From contig DAOTTX010000012.1 of assembly GCA_034437515.1 (NCBI GenBank), positions 1-36,745 of the forward strand: a stretch of DNA of 36,745 nt, written 5' to 3'. This stretch comes from DAOTTX01 sp034437515 (GTDB taxonomy: Bacteria; Chloroflexota; Anaerolineae; Aggregatilineales; Phototrophicaceae). How positions within the stretch are numbered: position 1 is the first letter of the stretch; each line of letters begins with the position of its first letter. Shown here piece by piece: positions 30,200 to 36,745 of this stretch. The translations under genes were made by a program, and so were the position numbers. The notes under the pieces were generated by a model. The model ran no database searches, had not been told where the DNA came from, and saw nothing but the letters and a program-made list of their open reading frames with translations.

Positions 30200-30529
30200 A
30201 TGATCGTTGTCTGTAATCGCATTCCGGTAAACTTGGAATACAGCGAACAGTTCGAAGAACGCTTCAAAGACCGTGCCGCGCTCGTGGATGGCATGGAAGG
30301 CTTCGTGTCCTTCCAACTGCTGCGCCCACAAAAACCCGGTGATCCCTACGTCGTGATGACCTTCTGGGAGAGCACTGAACACTTCGAGAAGTGGACGCAG
30401 TCGGAGGAGTTCAAACAGGGTCATGCACAATCCGGCACGCTGCCGCGTGAGGCTTTCCTCGATCATCCCAAGCTGGAGGTCTTCGAGGTCGTCCAGAGTA
30501 CAGCGGAGATCGAAAGCCTCTCCGAATAG
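30200..30529 (+). CDS. IsdG/HmoA-like heme-degrading monooxygenase (ABM fold)
   Basis: 109 residues, one ferredoxin-like antibiotic biosynthesis monooxygenase domain. Seen: the Asn-Trp-His triad of heme oxygenases of the IsdG group at Asn6, Trp65 and His75, almost exactly the spacing of IsdG (7, 67, 77), inside VVCNRIPV, FEKWTQSEEF and GHAQS. Known: these homodimers open the heme ring without a reductase-bound flavin and release iron. A strong ribosome site GGAGG stands seven bases before the ATG, and a TACAAT box (30164-30169) may be its -10. No heme uptake genes are nearby. An ABM protein oxidising another substrate remains possible. Confidence 0.85.
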   Translation: MIVVCNRIPVNLEYSEQFEERFKDRAALVDGMEGFVSFQLLRPQKPGDPYVVMTFWESTEHFEKWTQSEEFKQGHAQSGTLPREAFLDHPKLEVFEVVQSTAEIESLSE

Positions 30530-30578
30530 GCACCTACCCGGCGGATGCGGTCAAATGGTCGCTATCCGCTGGAAAAAG

Positions 30579-30607
30579 TTGGCAAATACCCCGTCACCCG
30601 ATAGTAT
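30579..30607 (+). promoter_or_regulatory. Promoter of the M20 carboxypeptidase gene
   Basis: TTGGCA (30579-30584) and TAGTAT (30602-30607) are spaced exactly 17 bases apart, 41 bases before the M20 gene ATG. Confidence 0.55.
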
Positions 30608-30647
30608 TTGAACATACCGAACCAGAATTTAACCTCAAGGGAACGAG

Positions 30648-31823
30648 ATGCAACTGACAGATCTAAATACGTGGGTCGAAGCACGCCGGCAGCGAATCGA
30701 GGACATGCTGCGCGAACTGGTGGAGATCAACACGTATACAAGCAACATCGCCGGGGTAGACCGGGGGATGAACCTGCTGGGTGAATACGCTGATGAGATG
30801 GGTTTTACGGTGGAAGTCATCAACGGGCGTCACCGTTTGGTCAAGTCGGGTGATGGCGAAAGCCGACCGCGTATTCTGCTCATCAGTCATATGGATACGG
30901 TCTTCCCGCCGAATGGTGAATTTTTGCACTATGAACCGCTGGATAATGGCTTTATACGCGGGCCGGGTACCGGGGACATCAAAGGGGGGCTGACGATGGG
31001 ATTGTGGGCGATGAAAGCCCTCAGCGAAATGTTGGATCACTTCGACGTGCAGATGATCGTCAGCGCGGACGAGGAAAAAGGCTCACCGACCATTCGTGAT
31101 TGGTACATGGACGGGCACATCGAAGCGGATTATGCGATCGGCCTCGAACCGGGTTTCCCGCAGGGTGACCTCAGCGCGACCGTGCCGTTAGGGGTGGTCT
31201 ATCAGCGGCGTGGATATGCGACGGTTCACTTCACCGTGCATGGCACCGATTCACACTCCGGCACGCCGGAAAAGGGGTTGAGCGCCATCGAAGCCCTGGC
31301 CCAGCGGATCACGAAGCTGCACGCGCTGAGTGATTTTGAGCGTGGTCTGACGGTCAACGTCGGGATGATCGACGGTGGGATTTCCCCGAACACGGTAGCG
31401 GGGAAGGCCAGCGCGACGGTGAGCTTCCGTTACTGGTCACAACAGGACGGCGAAGAACTCAAATCGAAGATCGAGCAGGTCATCATGGAGCCGTGTGTGC
31501 ATAACAAAGACCTTGATGTGTGGGATTCGGCTGAATATACGGTGGAGACGTTCTTGCCGCCGATGGAGCCGTCGGAGCACAATCAGGTGTTGATCGACAC
31601 GGTATTAGCACAGGCCGAGCGGCTCGGTCACAACGTCACGCCGATTGCACGCGGCGGCGGCAGTGATGCCAATTACATCAGCGGCAGTGGCACGCCGTCG
31701 ATCTGTGGGATGGGCGCACCCTGCTCTGGTCTGCACACGGATGACGAAACGATCTATCTGCCGATGCTGTTTGAGCGTGTCAATCTGCTGGCGTCTACGA
31801 TGCACCAACTTTACACGTCTTAA
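30648..31823 (+). CDS. M20-family carboxypeptidase, CPG2-like
   Basis: 391 residues, dizinc peptidase. Seen: SHMDTVFPP (His81, Asp83), GPGTGDIKGG (bridging Asp110), the catalytic acid and ligand in ADEEKGS (Glu142, Glu143), a ligand in GLEPGF, the dimerisation-domain HSGTPEKG, and the final ligand in SGLHTDDE. The set matches glutamate carboxypeptidase/CPG2 and related M20A enzymes. Known: they remove C-terminal amino acids from peptides or folate-like substrates. No signal peptide, so it is cytoplasmic here, unlike secreted CPG2. A ribosome site AAGGGAACG precedes ATG 30648, and it has its own promoter. Substrate unknown. Confidence 0.94.
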   Translation: MQLTDLNTWVEARRQRIEDMLRELVEINTYTSNIAGVDRGMNLLGEYADEMGFTVEVINGRHRLVKSGDGESRPRILLISHMDTVFPPNGEFLHYEPLDNGFIRGPGTGDIKGGLTMGLWAMKALSEMLDHFDVQMIVSADEEKGSPTIRDWYMDGHIEADYAIGLEPGFPQGDLSATVPLGVVYQRRGYATVHFTVHGTDSHSGTPEKGLSAIEALAQRITKLHALSDFERGLTVNVGMIDGGISPNTVAGKASATVSFRYWSQQDGEELKSKIEQVIMEPCVHNKDLDVWDSAEYTVETFLPPMEPSEHNQVLIDTVLAQAERLGHNVTPIARGGGSDANYISGSGTPSICGMGAPCSGLHTDDETIYLPMLFERVNLLASTMHQLYTS

Positions 31824-31913
31824 CCTAAAATTCGGAAATAATTTACGCTTTTCATCATCCGCGTTGGCTATACTGGAACATAGAGCAAGTATATTCTAAC
31901 GCGGGAGAAACTA

Positions 31914-34900
31914 ATGATGAACGGGAAGCGGTTGTTACGTTCGGGGATGTTGACGGTCTTTTTATTTTGTCTGGTTTTTATGGTCGGGCGGGCGGTCGAT
32001 AGCGATGCGATCATCATTACCGATGTGGGTAGCGGCGCGACGGTCAACGGGCCGACTTACGCCGGGGATGGTACCAATGCCCAGGCCGCCAACCTCAACT
32101 CACCGACGAACATCACTCTGGATAGTGCCGGTCATCTGCTCATCGCTGACCAGAGTAATCACGTCATCCGGCGGGTAGATGCCAACACGAAGGTCATTAC
32201 GACCGTCGCCGGGGTATGTGTGCCCGACCCGAACGTGACCAACCGTGTGAAGTGTCTCGGCGGGTATGACCCCGGCGATGACGGCGGCCCGGCGAGTGCG
32301 GCGCGGCTCAACAACCCGGCGGACATTGCGCTGGACAGCGGCGGCAATCTTTACATTGCGGATAAGAACAACGCCTGCATCCGGCGGGTAGACGCCGATA
32401 CGGAGGTCATCACAACTTATGCCGGTGCCTGTGGCATCACCGGGGATGGGTTAGCGCCGTTGCGCTTTAACGGGCCGAATGCGCTTCTGTTCGACGGTGC
32501 CGATAACCTGTATATCGCGGATACAAGAAACAATCGTATTGTGATGGTGACGCCGGGTGGCGCTGCCTTCGAAGTTGCAGCGGTGAGCTTCCCGATGAGC
32601 CTGGCATTCGACAATGCCGGCATTTTGCATGTCGCTGCGTTCAATGGGCATACTATTGAGAAGGTAGAAAACGGCAGCCTGACGACGGTTGCCGGGGACG
32701 GCAGTGCAGGCTCCGGCGGGGATGGTGGCCTCGCCACGAGCGCCCAGTTAGACGAGCCGACGGGCATCGCGTTTGACAGCGCGGATAACCTCTACATTGC
32801 GGATTACAATAATCAACGGGTGCGGCGTGTCGATGCGGTGACCGGTTTTATCTCGACGGTCGCCGGGGATGGGACAAACGGCTTCGCGGGTGATGGTGAC
32901 ATTGCCACAGCAGCACAGTTCAGTTTCCCCTGGGGCATTGCCGTCGTCGATGATGAGACATTGCTGGTCGTGGATAACGGTAACCATCGGGTGCGGCGCA
33001 TTTTCAACGGGCCGCTCGGTGTGTTGAGTAACACCACTTTAGAATTTGGCACACCCAACATCGGCTCATCGAACCTGCTGCAAGCCACGCTGACCAACAC
33101 CGGCAACCGGACGTTAAACATTACGGATATTGCGGCGGACAATGGGGCGAGCGAATTTGAGCGGCTAACCGGTGACGTAAATGACTGTGCGGTCGGCAGC
33201 TATGCATCGGGGGTGAGCTGCACACTGCGCGTGAACTTTACACCGGTCGAGGCCGGTCTGGTGACAGATTCACTGATTGTTACGACAAACGGCAATCCGG
33301 TTACCCTGGCGTTGCGCGGCAGCGGTACCGGTTCTTACGTCAGTTTGTCGCGGTCGGCGGTCGATTTTGGCGATCAACGGGCGACCACGACCAGTGCTGT
33401 CGAAACGGTTACACTGACGAACACCGGCGACTCCGATTTGCTGTTGACCGGCATAGAGAAAACCGCTGGCGGCGCGGATTTTACGCTGCTCACCGGCAAT
33501 GCGTCCGACTGCACGCCGGGGACGCTCGACATCGCCCTCAGTTGTGCGATCCGTGTGAGCTTCAACCCACAGACGCAAGGTGCGAAAAGTGGCAACATTC
33601 GTATCACATCGGATTCAACCCCGGCGACGGTCGATCTACCCCTCGCCGGTAATGGTGTGCTACCCGCGTTGACGATCACTCCGTCCGCGCTGTCGTTCGG
33701 CGAAGGTCGTATCGGCACGAGCAGCCCAGCACAGACGGTCACTATTGCCAACGGCAGCGGACTTGATGCGACCCTCAGCGGGGTCAGCATCGCACAGGGG
33801 ACAGCAGATTACACCATCCTCACCGGGGCGCTGGATGATTGCACGGTCGGTGTGTTGCCTGCGGGGACGGACTGTAAAGTCCGGGTGGTGTTTGTGCCGG
33901 ATGCACAGGGGGAGCGTTCCGGTGTGCTGCGCGTGGTTTCGGATGCGGCGGGGTCACCGTTTGATGTCGTGTTGAGTGGCACCGGCACCAACGTCACGCT
34001 GGTGCGCTCCGAGATGCTGTTGGACTTCGGCATGCAGCCGCTCGGTGTGGCGAGTACGCCGCTGGTTGCGACGTTGACCAACACCGGCAACACGGCGGCG
34101 CAGATCTCACTTTCGTTGAGTGTGGCGACGGATTACGCGCTGCTCAGCGGTGACCCGAACGATTGCGGCGCGGGGCCGCTGGCTCCTTCCGCCGCCTGTA
34201 ATATCCGTGTGCAGTTCAAACCAATACAGGCAGGCTCCCGGACGGCGACCGTCATCATCACCTCGCCGGATCTGGCTTCATCGCTGACGGTCGCGCTCAA
34301 CGGCAGCGGAACGGGTGCGCCGGTCGTGTCGCTGTCTCCGGCAGCGTTACCATTTGGCAATCAAGCGGTCGGCGTGGATAGTGCGCTGCAAACGGTGACG
34401 CTGACCAATACCGGCAACCAGACACTGAACATCAGCGGTATCTCGGTCAGTAGCGGGGGCGCTCATTTTGAGCGTGTGGTCGCCTATGTGTGGGATTGCA
34501 CTGTGCAGGCGCTGGCACCGGACGAAAGCTGTGAGATCAACGTGCGTTTTACGCCGGGCAGCCTGGGGACGAAAGCCGGGGCGTTGCGCATTGCGAGTGA
34601 TGCGCCGAACGCGCCGCATTTTGTCACGTTGAGCGGCACCGGCACCGAGGATGCGCTGCCCACGGTCACATTTTCGCCGCCGTCGCTGGACTTCGGCGGG
34701 CAACCGGTCAATACCACCAGTCCGGTACAGACCGTGACCGTCACCAACAGCGGGGATGCCATCCTGAGCATCGGCGAGATCTTCTTTACGGGTGCGAGTA
34801 ATTTCTTCGACCGGTTAAGCGGTCAATCGGGGGATTGCGCGGTGCAGACCCTGCGTCCGGCGGAGTCGTGCAATCTGCGGTTAACTTTCAGGCCGCGCAC

Positions 34901-36263
34901 GGCAGATGTGTACGTGGCTAACCTGGGTTTGTTTACCAATACGACCGAACAGCAGGTCGATTTGCCTTTGCGCGGCACGGGTCTGGGTGCGCCGGTCGCC
35001 GCGTTTTCGACCACGCAGCTTGACTTCGGCACACATTCACTGGGGACAACCAGCGATCCGCGCACGGTGACGCTGACCAATACCGGCACGGTCGCGCTGA
35101 TGATCGAGGCGATGACCGTTTCCGACGGTTTCACCCGATTGACCGGCCTGGCGGACGATTGTGTACTGGGTGAATTGTTCGTCGGTGCGAGTTGTCAATT
35201 CCGGGTGTCGTTCACGCCGACGGCGGAGACAACCTACAACGGTACGCTAACGCTGACCTCAAACACGGAAACCTCGCCGGATGTGGTGGCGCTCACCGGG
35301 CGTGGTACGACGGTCACCGTTGCTGATGCCCCGACCGGCCTCATGGTCAGCGGTGATTTAGATGCCGCGCCGGTCGTCCCGACGCTGCATTGGACGCACC
35401 GCGATAGTCCGACCGCAGCCACCGCCCCCGGCACGTATTACGGCGTGTACATCGGTAGTACGGGGGATTGGTCACTATATGAGTGGTTCCCGGTGGGTGA
35501 GGTGTGCAGCGGTGTGATCTGTACGCTGTCGCTCGACGGTTGGCTGGAGTCGTTCGGTCTGCTCAGTGATAGCTATACGTGGTATGTCGGCGCATATCTG
35601 CCGGACGGTCAGCAGGTGTGGAGCAACGCCGGGATGTTTAACGTTGTTGTACCACCCGCCGTGCTCCCGGTACAGGTCACCACTGAGCCGCGCAACGGTC
35701 GTCCGGTAATCCGGTGGGATGATGATCTGAATACGATGTGGGTGCATCTCTACGTGGGCAACGGCGGTGATTATGATTACGTCGGCTGGCACGGGCGCGA
35801 TGAGACAAACGGTTTTACCTGCATAGATGGCATCTGCTCGGCTGAGCCGCTGCTGAACGCCCCGAACGGCACCTATCAAATCTGGATGACGGCGTGGGGT
35901 CCGGGGGGGTACAGTCAGGGTGGCACGAGCGGTTGGGCGCGTGGGGATGATCTGGTTTATGCGCTGCCAGCGGCGGGTTTGCCTGCGGATTTCCAGCGCG
36001 TGAGTGCGAACACCTTTCGATGGCGGCACACCTCGGATAGTGTGTGGTTCCACCTTGTCATCACGGACGCGGCCTATAACGTGCTGCACGATCAATGGCA
36101 TGATGCCGGTTTGACCGGCTGCCCCGCCGATGGTGATACCTGTGAGATCACCCTCAGCGGCGCGAGTAGTGCGGCCTATGCTTACGTCGCCGCATGGGGG
36201 CCGGGTGGACTCAGCACCGGCGGGGTGCAGGCGTCGGGCTACGCTGAGTTCGTGCTGCCTTAA
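31914..36263 (+). CDS. Giant secreted NHL-propeller and Ig-like repeat protein
   Basis: 1449 residues. Seen, in order: a signal peptide (about 5-30); an NHL-type beta-propeller of about six blades (about 30-365) with recurring LYIADxxNxRxRRVD and STVAGDG motifs; seven tandem repeats of about 105-110 residues (365-1137). Each repeat opens with LDFG/LxFG, has TVTLTNTG, a Cys pair (DDC...SC) and FxP, and ends in LxGxGT, the choice-of-anchor/ASPM-HYDIN Ig-like type. After that come three related units of about 100 residues (1138-1449), two carrying AWGPGG followed by S-x-GG. No sortase, PEP-CTERM or membrane anchor at the C-terminus. Known: such proteins are secreted or surface-bound binding scaffolds. 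ATG 31914 and 31917 are both possible; GGGAG precedes them. The Cys pairs suggest disulfides formed outside the cytoplasm. Ligand unknown. Confidence 0.9.
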   Translation: MMNGKRLLRSGMLTVFLFCLVFMVGRAVDSDAIIITDVGSGATVNGPTYAGDGTNAQAANLNSPTNITLDSAGHLLIADQSNHVIRRVDANTKVITTVAGVCVPDPNVTNRVKCLGGYDPGDDGGPASAARLNNPADIALDSGGNLYIADKNNACIRRVDADTEVITTYAGACGITGDGLAPLRFNGPNALLFDGADNLYIADTRNNRIVMVTPGGAAFEVAAVSFPMSLAFDNAGILHVAAFNGHTIEKVENGSLTTVAGDGSAGSGGDGGLATSAQLDEPTGIAFDSADNLYIADYNNQRVRRVDAVTGFISTVAGDGTNGFAGDGDIATAAQFSFPWGIAVVDDETLLVVDNGNHRVRRIFNGPLGVLSNTTLEFGTPNIGSSNLLQATLTNTGNRTLNITDIAADNGASEFERLTGDVNDCAVGSYASGVSCTLRVNFTPVEAGLVTDSLIVTTNGNPVTLALRGSGTGSYVSLSRSAVDFGDQRATTTSAVETVTLTNTGDSDLLLTGIEKTAGGADFTLLTGNASDCTPGTLDIALSCAIRVSFNPQTQGAKSGNIRITSDSTPATVDLPLAGNGVLPALTITPSALSFGEGRIGTSSPAQTVTIANGSGLDATLSGVSIAQGTADYTILTGALDDCTVGVLPAGTDCKVRVVFVPDAQGERSGVLRVVSDAAGSPFDVVLSGTGTNVTLVRSEMLLDFGMQPLGVASTPLVATLTNTGNTAAQISLSLSVATDYALLSGDPNDCGAGPLAPSAACNIRVQFKPIQAGSRTATVIITSPDLASSLTVALNGSGTGAPVVSLSPAALPFGNQAVGVDSALQTVTLTNTGNQTLNISGISVSSGGAHFERVVAYVWDCTVQALAPDESCEINVRFTPGSLGTKAGALRIASDAPNAPHFVTLSGTGTEDALPTVTFSPPSLDFGGQPVNTTSPVQTVTVTNSGDAILSIGEIFFTGASNFFDRLSGQSGDCAVQTLRPAESCNLRLTFRPRTADVYVANLGLFTNTTEQQVDLPLRGTGLGAPVAAFSTTQLDFGTHSLGTTSDPRTVTLTNTGTVALMIEAMTVSDGFTRLTGLADDCVLGELFVGASCQFRVSFTPTAETTYNGTLTLTSNTETSPDVVALTGRGTTVTVADAPTGLMVSGDLDAAPVVPTLHWTHRDSPTAATAPGTYYGVYIGSTGDWSLYEWFPVGEVCSGVICTLSLDGWLESFGLLSDSYTWYVGAYLPDGQQVWSNAGMFNVVVPPAVLPVQVTTEPRNGRPVIRWDDDLNTMWVHLYVGNGGDYDYVGWHGRDETNGFTCIDGICSAEPLLNAPNGTYQIWMTAWGPGGYSQGGTSGWARGDDLVYALPAAGLPADFQRVSANTFRWRHTSDSVWFHLVITDAAYNVLHDQWHDAGLTGCPADGDTCEITLSGASSAAYAYVAAWGPGGLSTGGVQASGYAEFVLP

Positions 36264-36444
36264 TCTTCGTCTACAGCGGTTGTCGGGACGACTTTGCCGA
36301 GGGTAATTACATCGCTGCGGAACTTCTGCAACGGAAAGATCAAATCATCGGATTCGTATTCGCCGGTGTCGAGTTCGACCGGGACACCAAGTCAAAATCC
36401 GTCGCGGACTGTGAGCGGTAATGTTTGGTGAGTGTTTTCATCAT
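36260..36444 (-). pseudogene. Broken small gene (frameshift) or shadow, strand ambiguous
   Basis: On the minus strand an ATG at 36442-36444 begins MMKTLTKHYRSQSATDFDLV. A one-base shift then continues into a 43-codon open frame, LGVPVELDTGEYESDDLIFP and LQKFRSDVITLGKVVPTTAV, ending DED and a stop at 36260-36262. Joined, this would be a plausible ~62-residue acidic protein. Against it: no ribosome site is seen, and the opposite strand is also open from 36263 to 36420 (ending CER-stop) in the mirrored codon phase, as often happens opposite real genes. I cannot tell which is real. Its stop overlaps the giant gene's stop. Confidence 0.35.
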
Positions 36445-36745
36445 AGTGGCGGCTACTGGACAGGTATTAAGCTTGAGTTTTTGTTAGCCGCATAAAATAT
36501 GACCGCTTATTTATTCTTAATGACTCACTGAAGATCATTAATATTGCCACTTATATGCGAGTCATGTCTCTGTCCTAAGGTTGAGACAAAGTAAATCAAA
36601 CGACAGGAAATTAAATAATGACAGAGACAGTTATCTCTTTATTCGCGTAAGAAAAAAGTCAAAAAGTGAATTAATTTGACCCTTTGTAAACTTTTATGAC
36701 CACCTTGATAAGCAGACATAACAAATAGCATTCTCGAAAAGAACA
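36445..36745. other. AT-rich non-coding tail with inverted repeat
   Basis: Clearly richer in A and T than the rest. It holds a 10-bp inverted repeat, TGTCTCTGTC at 36565-36574 and GACAGAGACA at 36620-36629, spaced 45 bases apart. It also holds a ten-codon reading frame starting at ATG 36618 with AGGA upstream. I see no gene, tRNA or terminator. It may be the control region of a gene beyond the window. Confidence 0.5.

Noticed and set aside
35475..36101. 208-codon minus-strand frame inside the giant gene
   Set aside because: It is opposite the C-terminal repeats and shows no domain pattern.
1..36745. CRISPR array, tRNA or rRNA genes, insertion sequences, prophage
   Set aside because: No regularly spaced repeats, cloverleaf-like sequences, rRNA segments, transposase or phage structural genes were found on reading both strands; a tRNA scan was not possible.

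Overview
The window reads as chromosomal DNA of a free-living bacterium, moderately GC-rich, with ordinary Shine-Dalgarno sites and vegetative TTGACA/TATAAT-like promoters. My best guess is a member of the Chloroflexota (Anaerolineae-like). This rests on the gene mix: a reduced ebo cluster, a FIST sensor, an ATP-dependent ligase, a DUF3179 protein, a flippase-like membrane protein and a giant NHL plus Ig-like surface protein. It is an inference, not an identification. I see no rRNA, tRNA, CRISPR array, transposase or prophage gene.

Layout. 1-895 (-): the N-terminal 298 residues of a ParM/actin-like ATPase cut by the window edge. 896-1302: a spacer with a DUF3224 C-terminal remnant. 1303-2986 (+): an HDAC-family amidohydrolase followed by a SET-domain lysine methyltransferase. 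3077-7885 (+): an ebo-type cluster (unknown 108-residue protein, EboB TatD-like hydrolase, EboE TIM barrel, EboC prenyltransferase, EboF phosphodiesterase) without eboD. 7969-8487: flavodoxin with its own promoter and terminator. 8665-12864 (+): ATP-dependent DNA ligase, a membrane protein, an M48 protease and a CPA1 Na+/H+ antiporter. 12999-14697 (-): a small membrane protein and a DUF3179 exported protein.

14876-20266 (+) is a signalling block: FIST sensor, histidine kinase, OmpR-type regulator, then SpoIIE/RsbU-like phosphatase, RsbW-like ATPase and a stand-alone receiver. 20420-24728 (-) is a MarR-controlled heterodimeric ABC exporter with one catalytically degenerate subunit. 24822-25793 (-): YbhN-like flippase-type membrane protein. 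25934-26854 (+): mutarotase-fold protein. 26844-26999 (-): a sulfurtransferase remnant with an in-frame stop. 27003-27587 (-): NudK-like NUDIX hydrolase.

27708-28937 (+) holds the most interesting gene. It is a single polypeptide with an N-terminal TIR domain (putative NADase, Glu75) and a C-terminal macrodomain (ADP-ribose-type ligand sensor). This looks like a one-protein version of the signal-producer/sensor pair of Thoeris-like defence, divergent from the NUDIX hydrolase and followed by dinB. After it come DNA polymerase IV, an IsdG/HmoA-like monooxygenase, an M20 carboxypeptidase and a 1449-residue secreted protein (NHL propeller, seven Ig-like repeats, three C-terminal repeat units). 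The last ~480 bases hold a broken small gene and an AT-rich tract with an inverted repeat.
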